64,000 nt of DNA from a filamentous cyanobacterium CCT1 (GTDB taxonomy: Bacteria > Cyanobacteriota > Cyanobacteriia > Phormidesmidales > Phormidesmidaceae): assembly GCA_003017855.1 (NCBI GenBank), contig PYER01000006.1, positions 1 to 64,000 of the forward strand. The letters run 5' to 3'. Shown piece by piece: positions 38,530 to 47,953 of this stretch. Every line of letters begins with the position of its first letter. The stretch's first letter is position 1. Below the pieces are notes generated by a model. That model saw only the letters and a program-made list of their open reading frames with translations. It had not been told where the DNA came from and made no database searches. A program made the translations under genes and the position numbers.

Positions 38530-38643
38530 CACAAAGCCTAGGCCAATGGATAGACTGTATTTATAAAGTCTTAGTTTTTCTAGGGCTACTGCATCCTTCT
38601 AGGGGCTGATATGATTGCAGTGAGCAGTTTTTAACCGTTCCTT

Positions 38644-39405
38644 ATGAATTCTGTAAATCTCACGGCCCAGTCTCAGCCTAACCTCAGGGTTGGTTTAGGT
38701 CGGGTGCTGGTGGTCGAAGACGAAGAACTGATTCGAGAAACGGTAGCCCTGGGGTTGGCCGAAGAAGGGTTCGACATTCTACTGGCCGAAGATGGCCTGA
38801 CCGCACTGGATATGCTGGGCGGCACCTCGGTATCGAGCCGCACCGATCGCCCGGAAATTAACCTGGTAGTGCTCGACCTGATGCTGCCCGGCATGAACGG
38901 GCTCGACCTGTGCCGCCTGCTGCGTCACCAGGGCATTGACGTGCCCATTCTGGTACTTAGCGCCAAGGGTACCGAAACCGACCGTGTAGTAGGGCTAGAA
39001 ATCGGCGCTGACGATTATCTCACTAAGCCTTTTGGTATGCGAGAACTGGTCGCCCGCTGTCGAGCCCTGCTGCGGCGCCAGCGGGGCAAGGCCACCGCTG
39101 AAAAAGACAATGTGCTCAAGTTCGAAGACATTACGCTGCACCCTCAGGAGTGTCGCGTTTTTTTGCAGGGCGCAGAAATTAATCTTTCGCCCAAGGAGTT
39201 TCGAATTTTAGAGTTGTTTATGAGTCAGCCCCGGCGGGTCTGGTCGCGTGATCAGATCATTGACCAGGTATGGGGTCACGACTTCATGGGTGACAACAAA
39301 ACCGTTGACGTGCACATTCGCTGGATTCGCGAAAAGCTGGAGGTTGACCCCAGCCATCCTCAGTACCTCAAAACCGTGCGCGGCTTTGGCTATCGCCTGG
39401 GCTAG
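38644..39405 (+). CDS. OmpR/PhoB-family response regulator
   Basis: A 253-residue two-domain regulator. The receiver has VLVVEDEELIRE (acidic pocket), VVLDLMLPGMNGLDLC with the phospho-acceptor Asp, VLSAKG and DDYLTKPFGMREL. The winged-helix domain contains INLSPKEFRILELF, DQIIDQVWG and VDVHIRWIREKLEVDP. The sequence resembles cyanobacterial SphR-type (phosphate) regulators, but no sensor kinase is adjacent and I leave the symbol empty. It starts at ATG 38644. The next gene is also a response regulator, separated by 203 bp. Confidence 0.93.
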   Translation: MNSVNLTAQSQPNLRVGLGRVLVVEDEELIRETVALGLAEEGFDILLAEDGLTALDMLGGTSVSSRTDRPEINLVVLDLMLPGMNGLDLCRLLRHQGIDVPILVLSAKGTETDRVVGLEIGADDYLTKPFGMRELVARCRALLRRQRGKATAEKDNVLKFEDITLHPQECRVFLQGAEINLSPKEFRILELFMSQPRRVWSRDQIIDQVWGHDFMGDNKTVDVHIRWIREKLEVDPSHPQYLKTVRGFGYRLG

Positions 39406-39608
39406 TTCTCGTTCCCTTGCGCTTTATTAAGGGTGACTGAGCAACTACTCACAGGGGGTTTAACTTCGGCAACAAATAAACCTGTAACCTAGATTCTCGT
39501 TTAGGCTATGAAGGCAGGGGTGTATAACCGGGCTGCGTGCCAGGGTCTAAGTTGTGGCCGTTGGCCGTCGAGGTTTTCCTGCCGATGCTTTAGACCTGGT
39601 GTAACGTC

Positions 39609-40322
39609 ATGCCGCTCACTATTTTAATTGCGGAAGACGACGAGGGCACTCGCCTTTCGCTGTGTGACTTTTTGGAGCTTGAGGGCTACTCTGTGCTGAT
39701 GGCCAGCCACGGTGAAATGGCGCTGCAGCAGGTGTTTAGTCACCAGCCCCAGCTAATTATTACCGATGTCGGCATGCCTGGGCTAGACGGCTACTCCCTG
39801 GTGCAAAAGGTGCGTCAGTTCCCGGCCTTTCGGCTGCTGCCGGTTATTTTTCTGACCGCCCACAACCAGATTCAGGATCGCATCAAGGGCTACCAGATGG
39901 GCTGTGATCTATACCTGCCCAAGCCCTTTGAGCTGCAGGAGATTGGGGCCATTGTGCGCAATCTCCTGGAGCGATCGCAGCTGATTCAGTCAGCGTGGAT
40001 TCAGCAGGTAGCGCTGAGCACCGCCCAGCAGCGGGCTCTACAGGTTAGCGATATGCTCACCGATAGGCCGCCGCCGGTGGTTCCGGAGGTGGCCGTGACC
40101 TGGTCGCCGCCCCCGACCGACCTGGTCGCTGACTTCACCGCCCGCGAACACGATGTTTTGGCGCTGCTGTCAGATGGGTTGTCGAATGCTCAGATTGGCG
40201 ATCGCCTGTTTTTGAGCCCCCGCACTGTCGAGAAGTACGTCAGCAGCCTGCTGCGCAAGACTGAAACCAGCAATCGCTCTGAGCTGCTGCGGTTTGCCAT
40301 CAGCCATCACCTGGTGCCCTAG
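39609..40322 (+). CDS. NarL/LuxR-type response regulator (Ycf29/Rre1-like)
   Basis: A 237-residue regulator. The receiver reads ILIAEDDEGTRLSLCDFLEL, IITDVGMPGLDGYSL (phospho-acceptor Asp), IFLTAHN and YLPKPFELQEI; the C-terminal LuxR helix-turn-helix has FTAREHDVLALLSDGLSNAQ then RLFLSPRTVEKYVSSLLRKT. A 45-residue Pro-rich linker joins them. This arrangement resembles Ycf29/Rre1 of cyanobacteria and red-algal plastids; I cannot confirm orthology. It starts at ATG 39609. Confidence 0.9.
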   Translation: MPLTILIAEDDEGTRLSLCDFLELEGYSVLMASHGEMALQQVFSHQPQLIITDVGMPGLDGYSLVQKVRQFPAFRLLPVIFLTAHNQIQDRIKGYQMGCDLYLPKPFELQEIGAIVRNLLERSQLIQSAWIQQVALSTAQQRALQVSDMLTDRPPPVVPEVAVTWSPPPTDLVADFTAREHDVLALLSDGLSNAQIGDRLFLSPRTVEKYVSSLLRKTETSNRSELLRFAISHHLVP

Positions 40323-40333
40323 TTTCATAAGAA

Positions 40334-41038
40334 TTGTTGTATCACCTGTGTACCCGTTTAGCTGTGGCGCGTTTTTTGACCCCAGTTCTGCTGTTGCTGC
40401 TGCTGCCGCTAGCCAGCTGCCGCCTGCCCGCCGACCCTGACTCCACGGCGGCTCAGCCACCCTCTGCTGATGTGGCCGAGCCCGCTCAGACCGCCGATAC
40501 CCTGGTGGTGCCGGGGCAGCGGGTTGGCCCTGTGACCGCCGAAACCAGCCGGGCTGATTTAGCCGCTCGCTACGGTGAGGCTGCTCTTGAAGACGCTTCT
40601 ATTCCAATGGGGGAGGGCACTACCGCACCGGGCACCATAGTTACCCCTGGCCCCGATCGGCAGTTTTCAGTGGTGTGGCAAGATGCCAGCCAGACTCGAC
40701 CCCAGCTGATCAAAGACTTTGGCCTCGCCTGGCAAACCCCGGAAGGGCTGGGAGTGGGCGTTCCTTACTCAGAGGTAGAGGCGATTCTGGGCGACTTTGC
40801 GCTCTACGGTTTCGCCTGGGACTATGGCGGTACCGTGATGCTGGAGGACAGTCAGCTGGAGCAGTACGACGGCTACTTGCTGCTGCGGTTAAAACCAGCG
40901 GCGACGGCGATCGACCAGCACGCTGAGGCTTACCAGGCGGTGATGGGTGACCAGCTGTTTGCCAGCGACAACCCCAGTCTGGACCAGCTAGATCCCTCAG
41001 TTTCTGAGATGATCGTTTATTTTGAGGCCCTGCCCTAG
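40334..41038 (+). CDS. Predicted lipoprotein of unknown function
   Basis: A 234-residue exported protein. The N-terminus has Arg then the hydrophobic run FLTPVLLLLLLPLASC, where LASC is a lipobox and Cys29 the lipidated residue. After a Pro/Ala-rich linker comes a beta-rich domain (RADLAARYGEAALEDASIPM, GLGVGVPYSEVEAILGDFAL, YGFAWDYGGTVMLEDSQ). Two start choices exist, TTG 40334 and GTG 40364; the shorter one begins just before the signal sequence. It lies 11 bp after the NarL-type gene, so it may share its transcript. Confidence 0.7.
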   Translation: MLYHLCTRLAVARFLTPVLLLLLLPLASCRLPADPDSTAAQPPSADVAEPAQTADTLVVPGQRVGPVTAETSRADLAARYGEAALEDASIPMGEGTTAPGTIVTPGPDRQFSVVWQDASQTRPQLIKDFGLAWQTPEGLGVGVPYSEVEAILGDFALYGFAWDYGGTVMLEDSQLEQYDGYLLLRLKPAATAIDQHAEAYQAVMGDQLFASDNPSLDQLDPSVSEMIVYFEALP

Positions 41039-41050
41039 TACAGTACCTCT

Positions 41051-41881
41051 CTAGCCTGACAGCCCACTGCGGGTAGGGTAGCGGCGCAGCAGCGCAAAGA
41101 AGCCCTGCCCGTTGAAGCTGCGAGGATCCATCCGGCTGCCGGAGCGATCGACCGCCTGGTGGGTTGTGATGCGGCTGTCGGGGATGGTGGTTTGGGCCAG
41201 CAGCCAGGCCAGGGAGGCGTACTGGGCTGGGGTGTAACCGCTATGGCTGCGGCGGTTGTTCATGCCGTCGCCTGGGGTCTCTAGAGAAACATGGTAGGCA
41301 AAGTTGTTGACCGAGGGGGGAAAAGCCGCATTGGTGCGAACGGTTTCTGGCCCGTTGGGGCCGTTAAATACCGAATTGCCCGCGCCAAAGGCTCGCTTTT
41401 CGGGCGGCACGATGTAGTAGATCGTGCCATCGCGGCCAATCAGGGCGTGGTAGCTGACCTGATCCTGGTCGCGGGGGTGATGAGTGCGAAACAGGTTGAT
41501 AGCGCTCTGGGCTGAACCTACGGTCTCGTGCAGCACGGCAATAAAGTCGTTGTGCAGCACCCGTCCGTCGATGTCGGTGGCGTAGCGATCGCCGTAGTTA
41601 GAGGGGTCAGCCAGGGCTGTAACCTGGCGCGGTGGCGCCGCCTGGGCCAGCTGCAGATCGGCCTTGGCGGCACTGGTACCATCGCTGTCGCCTGACGGCA
41701 GTGACTTGAGAAACTGTAGCGATGTCTCCGCCGTGGTTTGGATGGGAGATAGATGGCTCACGATGAGCTGGGAGGGCAGTTGAGGGGGCAGCGGTGGCGC
41801 TACCCGGGCCGCAGCCAGCCCCGCACTCAGCAGCGCCACCACCAGTCCTATCAAACCAATCCAGATCCAGCGACGAGCCAC
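41051..41881 (-). CDS. N-acetylmuramoyl-L-alanine amidase (Amidase_2)
   Basis: A 276-residue exported protein with an N-terminal signal or anchor helix (WIWIGLIGLVVALLSAGLA). The amidase domain spans about 110-265: DFIAVLHETVGSAQSAINLF (first zinc His), QVSYHALIGRDGTIYYIVPP (Tyr and His), NNFAYHVSLE, and ITTHQAVDRSG (second zinc His). It cleaves the bond between MurNAc and the stem peptide in the periplasm. The GTG start at 41881 gives the signal sequence. It converges with the lipoprotein gene. Confidence 0.87.
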   Translation of the reverse strand: MARRWIWIGLIGLVVALLSAGLAAARVAPPLPPQLPSQLIVSHLSPIQTTAETSLQFLKSLPSGDSDGTSAAKADLQLAQAAPPRQVTALADPSNYGDRYATDIDGRVLHNDFIAVLHETVGSAQSAINLFRTHHPRDQDQVSYHALIGRDGTIYYIVPPEKRAFGAGNSVFNGPNGPETVRTNAAFPPSVNNFAYHVSLETPGDGMNNRRSHSGYTPAQYASLAWLLAQTTIPDSRITTHQAVDRSGSRMDPRSFNGQGFFALLRRYPTRSGLSG

Positions 41882-41962
41882 GGCGGCTTCCCTCAGTGCA
41901 GTTAGCTGTCTATTTTGTAGCGCGAATTTAGCTAAGTGAAAGCTTCTGCCGCAATCAAATCG

Positions 41963-42409
41963 TCAGGAGGCCCAGCGATCGAGGGCGCGCTTGCCCCCCC
42001 AGCGAGCGACAATTTCGTCGTCGTAGCTGTCGGCAATGCGAATGACGGTGGTGACAGAATGGTTCAACCCTCGGCGATCGCAGGTTTCGCCCACCAGGCT
42101 GTGTTCAAATACGATGTCATCTTCGGCGTCGTAGGCAAAACGGCCAAAATAAATGCCGTTGTTTTCGCGCAGCAGGTAGTAGCTCAATTCGGTGGTGAGC
42201 TGAATATCGGTAACAACGTAGGATCGCGTTGTGATCAGAGTTTCATCCTGGTGCCAGGGCACAACCCGAGTAGAAGCCACAGCCGACCCCAGGTTGACAA
42301 TGAACAGGGGCTCATCCTCAAAAACCACCAGCGATTCGCCAAACAGCTCGTGCATCCAGGGCAAAATTCGATGGTAAACCGCCTCCTGTCCGGGGGTTCT
42401 AAACTCCAT
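41963..42409 (-). CDS. YbjN/type III chaperone-like family protein
   Basis: A 148-residue acidic protein resembling the YbjN/T3SC-like alpha-beta fold: LPWMHELFGESLVVFEDEPL, VVTDIQLTTELSYYLLREN and FGRFAYDAEDDIVFEHSL. Proteins of this fold bind other proteins, but the partner is unknown. It begins at ATG 42409. The match is by pattern only, and the family name is less certain than the gene itself. Confidence 0.6.
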   Translation of the reverse strand: MEFRTPGQEAVYHRILPWMHELFGESLVVFEDEPLFIVNLGSAVASTRVVPWHQDETLITTRSYVVTDIQLTTELSYYLLRENNGIYFGRFAYDAEDDIVFEHSLVGETCDRRGLNHSVTTVIRIADSYDDEIVARWGGKRALDRWAS

Positions 42410-42714
42410 AACATTTCTAGCAAGGGGCGAACAGCAGAACCTCAGCCGTAGGCTAAAGCCTTAACAGATTATCCTTAGAGCAGCCCTAAAGAAAAGCCAC
42501 CTAGGTATTGTCTTACTGTTGCTTTGGAAAGGGAAAGTCAGAAAAATCTGGGGAAATGCCCCGCGATCGCCCTAAAACAGCTAAGAGCAGGGTAAGGCTA
42601 GCTCTGCAGTAGGCTTTGAGGGGTTTTATCCGGGTTATTTCTTAACGTATTGGTAGCGCCGCCCCCCGGCCCTCACGCTGTTATACCTACCTGTACCTCT
42701 ACTTCGTCACCTCT
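42410..42714. other. Divergent intergenic region, nothing recognised
   Basis: This 305-bp stretch lies between the YbjN-like gene (minus) and the HAD phosphatase gene (plus). It contains one HIP1 octamer near 42563 but no clear promoter, RNA gene or repeat. Confidence 0.4.
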
Positions 42715-43536
42715 ATGGCCTGTATTGTATTTACCGACCTTGACGGCACCTTGCTCAATGGTGAAACCTACGCCTACGCAGCGGCGTTGCCCACCCTGGC
42801 CAAGCTCACCGCCCTGGGCATTCCGGTGGTGCCCGTGACCAGCAAAACCCGCCAGGAAGTAGCCCAGCTGCGGCAGGACGTGGGGCTGCGCGACCCGTTT
42901 GTGGTCGAAAACGGCAGCGCTGTCTATATTCCCGCCGATCACCCTCGCTTTGCCCTGCCGCCGGGAGACGATGTGGACGGCTACCGGGTGCTGCAACTGG
43001 GCTGCAACTACGTCACCGCTCGGGCCGGGCTGAAGGCGATCGCTCAGGATCTGGGCCGCCCCCTTAAGGGCTTTGGCGACTGGAGCGTGGAGCAGGTGGT
43101 ACAGCTGACAGGGCTGTCGCCAGAGGAGGCCAAACAGGCCAAAGCCCGTGAGTTTACCGAGCCCTTCATGACGCCTAAGAATGTGCCCGCCGATCAGCTG
43201 CGGGAGGCGGTGGAGTCGATGGGCTTTCGGGTGGTGATTGGCGATCGCTTTTCTCACCTGATTGGGGCCGAGGCGGGCAAGGGCAACGCCGTATACCAGC
43301 TGGTGCAGCTCTTTCAGGCCCAAAATCCTGACGTCAAAACCATCGCCACCATCGGCCTGGGCAACAGCCCCAACGACCTCGACATGCTCGAAAATGTCGA
43401 CTACCCGATTGTGCTGCCCAGCGCCCACGGCCCCCATCCCCAGCTGGCCGACCGTGGCTGGCCGGTCGCTCTTGCCCCTGCCCCAGAGGGGTGGGCCCTG
43501 GCGGTAGAGAATGCGTTGACCCAGATTGCTGCCTAA
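42715..43536 (+). CDS. HAD-IIB phosphatase, mannosyl/glucosyl-3-phosphoglycerate phosphatase type
   Basis: A 273-residue HAD phosphatase. Motif I is VFTDLDGTLLNG (nucleophile Asp), motif II VTSKTR, motif III a Lys in the region GAEAGKGNAV, motif IV GLGNSPNDLDML. The cap and the segment FVVENGSAVYIP match the MpgP/YedP group, which dephosphorylates mannosyl- or glucosyl-3-phosphoglycerate to make compatible solutes. A glycosyltransferase follows 197 bp downstream, but it is membrane-bound and not the known synthase. It starts at ATG 42715. Confidence 0.85.
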   Translation: MACIVFTDLDGTLLNGETYAYAAALPTLAKLTALGIPVVPVTSKTRQEVAQLRQDVGLRDPFVVENGSAVYIPADHPRFALPPGDDVDGYRVLQLGCNYVTARAGLKAIAQDLGRPLKGFGDWSVEQVVQLTGLSPEEAKQAKAREFTEPFMTPKNVPADQLREAVESMGFRVVIGDRFSHLIGAEAGKGNAVYQLVQLFQAQNPDVKTIATIGLGNSPNDLDMLENVDYPIVLPSAHGPHPQLADRGWPVALAPAPEGWALAVENALTQIAA

Positions 43537-43733
43537 CTCAGCCCTGGCCCCAGCCTACGCATCTATACGGATGTTTGAAGCTCCTGTAAACCTGGCCGGT
43601 GGGGTTGGGCTGCGATCGCCCCAGTTCGATAGGGTAGCTAAAAACAGTTTAGGGGCTATCAGCGGCTTGCGTAATCTGGCGCAACTGCTCGGGCAACCTG
43701 AGATCGACGATTCACTGGGGAAGATTGGCCGCT

Positions 43734-44936
43734 ATGAACGTAAGTTGGAGCGAGTTGCTCACCGCAGTTCTGGCTACTGTGCCGCTGCTGCTGCTAATAA
43801 CCTCAGCCTTCTTGGCCCTAGAGTGCCTGGCGGCACTGCTCAGCCGCACCCCAGATGTAGCCCCGCCTTCCCTGCCATCCAATCGCTCCCTGGCGGTGCT
43901 GGTGCCTGCCCACAACGAAGAAGGCGGCATTGGGGCAACGCTAGCCACGATCACCCCCCAGCTACGGCCCGGCGATCGCCTGGTGGTAGTTGCCGACAAC
44001 TGCACTGACACCACCGCTGCCGAAGCCTGTCAGGCCGGGGCCACCGTAATCGAGCGCCAGGACTCAACCCGTCGCGGCAAGGGCTATGCCCTCGACTTTG
44101 GCCTGCGCCACCTGGCCCCCGATGCTCCCGATGTCGTAGTTTTTGTCGATGCCGACTGCACCCTGCACCCCGGCGCATTGGCTGCCCTAGCCAGCCAGGC
44201 TCAAAGCACCAATCGCCCCGTACAGGCGGTTTATTTAATGGAGAAGCCTGCTGATCCTGGGCTGAAGGACGGCATTTCGGCCTTTGCCTTCAAGGTCAAA
44301 AACTGGGTGCGCCCGCAGGGGCTGTACGCTCTGGGGCAGCCCTGCCTGCTGACGGGTACCGGCATCGCCATACCCTGGGCGGCGGCAACCTCGGTCAGCG
44401 TCGCCAGCGGCCACATCGTCGAAGACATGAAGCTGGGTCTGGATCTGGCCTTGGCAGGCTACGCACCTCAGTTCTGCCAGGCCGCCTGGGTGACCAGCCG
44501 CCTGCCCAGCGGCGACAAGGCTGCCACCACCCAGCGTACCCGCTGGGAGCACGGCCACCTGCAAATCTTTACCGAGTACGTGCCCAAACTTTTGGGCCAG
44601 GCCGTCAGACAAAGACGGCTGGATCTGCTAGCCCTGGCCCTGGAGCTATCGGTGCTGCCGATTACGCTTCAGGTCATGGCTGTGGTTGCGATCGCCCTTC
44701 TCAGTCTGGTTATCGCCCTGGCTGGCCTCGGCTGGCTGCCCGCAGCTCTGGCCCTAGCGGCTCTGGTCTGCCTGGTGACAGGTGTTGGCCTGGCCTGGGT
44801 AGGATACGGTCGCAGTGACCTGTCGCTGCGAGACATTCTGGCAGTGCCCGCCTACATGCTGAGCAAGTTTTCCATCTTCTCCAAGTTCTTAACCAAACCC
44901 GAACAGAGCTGGATCCGCACCGAGCGCGACGGGTAG
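43734..44936 (+). CDS. Membrane glycosyltransferase family 2
   Basis: About 400 residues. An N-terminal helix (LLTAVLATVPLLLLITSAFL) precedes a GT-A domain: LAVLVPAHNEEGGIGATLAT, VVVADNCTDTT (nucleotide-binding), VVFVDADCTL (the DxD metal site), GTGIAIPW and HIVEDMKLGLDL (the ED base), then TQRTRWEHGH (the Q/RxxRW acceptor motif). Two or three helices follow (LVIALAGLGWLPAALALAAL). This pattern is that of processive or lipid-linked beta-glycosyltransferases at the inner membrane. ATG 43734 is preferred over TTG 43725. Confidence 0.88.
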   Translation: MNVSWSELLTAVLATVPLLLLITSAFLALECLAALLSRTPDVAPPSLPSNRSLAVLVPAHNEEGGIGATLATITPQLRPGDRLVVVADNCTDTTAAEACQAGATVIERQDSTRRGKGYALDFGLRHLAPDAPDVVVFVDADCTLHPGALAALASQAQSTNRPVQAVYLMEKPADPGLKDGISAFAFKVKNWVRPQGLYALGQPCLLTGTGIAIPWAAATSVSVASGHIVEDMKLGLDLALAGYAPQFCQAAWVTSRLPSGDKAATTQRTRWEHGHLQIFTEYVPKLLGQAVRQRRLDLLALALELSVLPITLQVMAVVAIALLSLVIALAGLGWLPAALALAALVCLVTGVGLAWVGYGRSDLSLRDILAVPAYMLSKFSIFSKFLTKPEQSWIRTERDG

Positions 44937-44962
44937 GTCAATTTTGGGTTTTGGATTCGGTG

Positions 44963-45055
44963 TAGTCGTAGGGTGCATTCGCGCGAAGCGCAATGCACCG
45001 CAAGGGTAAGACGCTAAGAACGGTGCATTGCTGCGCGAATGCACCCTACGCTACT
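44963..45055. repeat. REP-type inverted pair with the GTGCATT...TGCACC motif
   Basis: Two inverted copies: 44967-44999 (starting CGTAGGGTGCATTCGCGCG) and 45022-45050 (ending GCACCCTACG) match on most positions, and each is itself palindromic (GGTGCATT...AATGCACC). GTAG and CTAC flank the pair. A related half occurs at 32580-32650. TTTTGGATT-type words lie on both sides (44941-44960, 45062-45080). Confidence 0.75.
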
Positions 45056-45087
45056 AAGGTTATTTTGGATTTTGGATCCGGTCTAGC

Positions 45088-46656
45088 CTAAATTGCTTGG
45101 AGATTGGCCAGGCGATTAAAGCTGCCGGGGCCGCATTCTTTCTCGAACTCCTGCACAATCCAGTCCTGGCGCTTGCCGATGCGCTTGGCGCTTTTTTGCA
45201 GGTACTCAAAATACTCCAGCATTTGGGTTGGAGTGGGACGAGGACCAAAAATTGAGCCAAAGCACCAGGCATCCTTTGGCCAGCGACCGCAGTGTTCCCA
45301 GAACGATCGCTCGGCCCAGGTCGGCGCGTTGCGGCGCATGTAGGCGCGGCGGCGGTGGCTGTGGAACAGCTCGATCAGGGTGGGGATGTCGTTGATCTGG
45401 TGGGCCTGGTCGGCAGAATAGATTTCCACCATGTCTTCCAGGTTGAGCGGGCGCTCGGTAATCCACTGGTGGCCGCAGTCGGGGCACCTGGCAATAAACG
45501 CCAGCACGATGCGGCCGCACTGGGGGCAAGGCTTCATCGGCGGGGGCTTGCTCTCGCCGCCGCCGTCTTTTTTCACGGGCAGGTGGTAGTCCTTGATGTC
45601 TTCGGGAAAGCCCAGGCGCTCCAGGTTGCCCGCCTGGTCGAGAATCATGCCGTACAGCTTGCCGGTCTGGGGCGAGATTCGCATCACCCGACCAATTTGC
45701 TGCAGGTGCAGGGCGCTCGACTGGGTGGGCCGCAGCATCAGCCCTACCTCCACGCTGGGTTCGTCAAAGCCAATGCTGATCACGTTGCAGGAGGTAAGCA
45801 CCAAAATCTTTTCCTCCCGCAGGTCGCTGTACATGCGCTTGCGGTCTTTGATTGGGGTGCCGCCCTCCACCGTATCGGCGGGGATACCGGCAGCATTGAA
45901 AGCATCGGCGACGTGGCGGGCGTGCTCGATATCCACACAGAAGGCGATCGTGCGCTTGCCGGGGCAGAGGCGCTGCCATTCGGAGACAATTTTTTCGATC
46001 AATTCGGGGCGATCGCAGGCATTCTTCAGCCCGGCTTCGTCATAGTCGCCCCGTACAGTCTTGACTTCCTTGAGGTTGGCCACCCCGTCGGGGGGCATGC
46101 TGTAGTACTTCATGGGAGCCAGAAAGCCCCGCTGCTGCAGGTCGCTGGGCACAGGCGATGCCACCAGGGTATCCATGTAGTCGCCCAGCTGCTCTTTACC
46201 CAGGCGCTCGGGGGTAGCCGTCATCACCAGATGCACCGCATTGGGAAAGGTCTTGAGCACCTTTTTGCCGACTTGGCTAAACAGGGTGATGTGCCCCTCG
46301 TCGTAAAACACCACATCGGGCACCCACTGCTTCCACCACTGCCGCTTCGACATGGTTTGAATGCTGGCGATTTGGATCGGGGCCTCGCGGTTTTCTTCCC
46401 AGCCCGCTTTGATGAAGCCGCAGTGCAGGCCAAAGGACTTCATTTTTTCGTAGGTCTGGCCCACCAGCACATCCAGGTGCACCAAAAACATCAGCCGCTT
46501 GCCCGCCCCCTCGGCGTGGGCACAAATCTGACCGCTGATCACCGTCTTGCCCGCCCCGGTACCGGCCACGATCGCCACCCGCTTGTGCCCTTCGTTGAGC
46601 TTACGGTAGAGGTCGTTGATCAGGTCAACCTGGTAGGGACGGAGCTGAGGAGGCAT
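45088..46656 (-). CDS. DEAD/DEAH-box superfamily 2 helicase
   Basis: A 522-residue SF2 helicase of the SSL2/XPB-like kind. Motifs: LRPYQVDLINDLYRKL (Q-like), VAGTGAGKTVIS (Walker A), VVFYDEGHI (motif II, DEGH instead of DEAH), VMTATPER (III), ISIGFDEPSVEVGLMLRPTQ (V) and LQQIGRVMRI (VI). A zinc-ribbon follows with CPQC...CPDC. The C-terminal 130 residues are basic. It starts at ATG 46656, after a purine-rich tract (46657-46720). Such helicases occur in both repair and phage/mobile contexts; no partner gene here decides between them. Confidence 0.88.
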   Translation of the reverse strand: MPPQLRPYQVDLINDLYRKLNEGHKRVAIVAGTGAGKTVISGQICAHAEGAGKRLMFLVHLDVLVGQTYEKMKSFGLHCGFIKAGWEENREAPIQIASIQTMSKRQWWKQWVPDVVFYDEGHITLFSQVGKKVLKTFPNAVHLVMTATPERLGKEQLGDYMDTLVASPVPSDLQQRGFLAPMKYYSMPPDGVANLKEVKTVRGDYDEAGLKNACDRPELIEKIVSEWQRLCPGKRTIAFCVDIEHARHVADAFNAAGIPADTVEGGTPIKDRKRMYSDLREEKILVLTSCNVISIGFDEPSVEVGLMLRPTQSSALHLQQIGRVMRISPQTGKLYGMILDQAGNLERLGFPEDIKDYHLPVKKDGGGESKPPPMKPCPQCGRIVLAFIARCPDCGHQWITERPLNLEDMVEIYSADQAHQINDIPTLIELFHSHRRRAYMRRNAPTWAERSFWEHCGRWPKDAWCFGSIFGPRPTPTQMLEYFEYLQKSAKRIGKRQDWIVQEFEKECGPGSFNRLANLQAI

Positions 46657-46876
46657 GGGGAAGGTAGGGAAGATGGGGGGATGAGGAGATGGGAAGGCAA
46701 AATGGTCAATTCAAAAGGCAAAATGCAGGAGATGAGCTTTCAGGCTGAATTTTGCACTCTACAGTCCTAACCTCGCTTTCAATAATAAACAAGTACTATC
46801 TTCTGCCCCTCTAAGCAAGCGCTACTGGGCCAGAGCGTTATTATGCAGGTAATGAAATTTGGGAACGGCGGTTCGT

Positions 46877-47839
46877 ATGGAAACGCGCAGGCTGGGCAAT
46901 ACCGATATTGAGATCACGCCGCTGATCTTTGGCACCTGGCAGGCGGGCAAGAGCGGCTGGGTTGACATCGAAGACCAGGCGGTCATCGACGCGATGCAGG
47001 CGGCCCTGGATGCGGGCATCACCACCTTCGATACGGCGGAGGTCTATGGCAATGGCTATTCTGAAGAACTGGTGGGCAAGGCGCTGGGAGATAGGCGCGA
47101 TCGGGTGATTCTGGCCACTAAGGTTTTCGCCAACCACCTGAAGCACGACCAGGTGATCGAGGCCTGCGAAAATTCGCTCAAGCGGATGCGAACCGAGGTA
47201 ATCGACCTGTACCAGATTCACTGGCCCGCTGGTTCCTTCAACAGCGACGTGGTGCCGATTGGTGAAACGATGGGGGCGCTGAATGCGCTCAAGGAGCAGG
47301 GCAAGATTCGGGCGATTGGGGTGTCCAACTTTTCGGTACAGCAGCTTGAAGAGGCGATGACCTATGGCCGCATCGACAGCCTGCAGCCGCCCTACTCCCT
47401 CTTCTGGCGCGGGGTGGAAGTCGATCTGCTGCCCTATTGTGTCGAAAATAACCTCACCATTCTGGCCTACTCGTCAATGGCCCAGGGATTGCTAACGGGT
47501 AAGTTTGGCCCCGATCATCAGTTCCCCAAAGAAGACATTCGCAGCAAAAACAAGCTGTTTCAGCCGCCGCTCTACGACAAAGCCCAGGCCGCCCTGGAGA
47601 AGCTGCGCCCGATCGACGATCGCCACCATACCACCCTAGGTAACCTGGCCCTGGCTTGGCTAATCGCCCAGCCGCAGACCACCGCGATCGTCGGGGCGCG
47701 CAACGTTTCGCAGGCGAAGGAAAATGCTCAGGCCGCTACGGTTTCGCTCTCTGATGCTGACCTGGCAGAAATTGATGCCATCAGCCGCACCGTGACCGAC
47801 CATCTGCCCAATGACCCGGTAATGTGGAATTTTGGATAA
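46877..47839 (+). CDS. Aldo/keto reductase
   Basis: A 320-residue NADP-dependent reductase of the AKR superfamily. The catalytic tetrad is visible: Asp and Tyr in FDTAEVYGNGYSEELVG, Lys in ILATKVF and His in LYQIHWP. IGVSNFSVQQLEEA and the C-terminal cofactor segment TAIVGARNVSQAKENA also fit. The substrate is unknown. ATG 46877 is chosen over TTG 46859 because METRRLGNTDIEITPLIFGT is the expected AKR N-terminus. It diverges from the helicase gene. Confidence 0.92.
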   Translation: METRRLGNTDIEITPLIFGTWQAGKSGWVDIEDQAVIDAMQAALDAGITTFDTAEVYGNGYSEELVGKALGDRRDRVILATKVFANHLKHDQVIEACENSLKRMRTEVIDLYQIHWPAGSFNSDVVPIGETMGALNALKEQGKIRAIGVSNFSVQQLEEAMTYGRIDSLQPPYSLFWRGVEVDLLPYCVENNLTILAYSSMAQGLLTGKFGPDHQFPKEDIRSKNKLFQPPLYDKAQAALEKLRPIDDRHHTTLGNLALAWLIAQPQTTAIVGARNVSQAKENAQAATVSLSDADLAEIDAISRTVTDHLPNDPVMWNFG

Positions 47840-47953
47840 CCAGCATTGGGCCCCTACCACGACTGATGCCCACGCTCCAGAAAGTCCTCCAAAGAGTGTA
47901 TTAAAGTAGTTGAGGGTGGATGGCTCAACTGCCCCCAATCATTCTCTTTGGCG

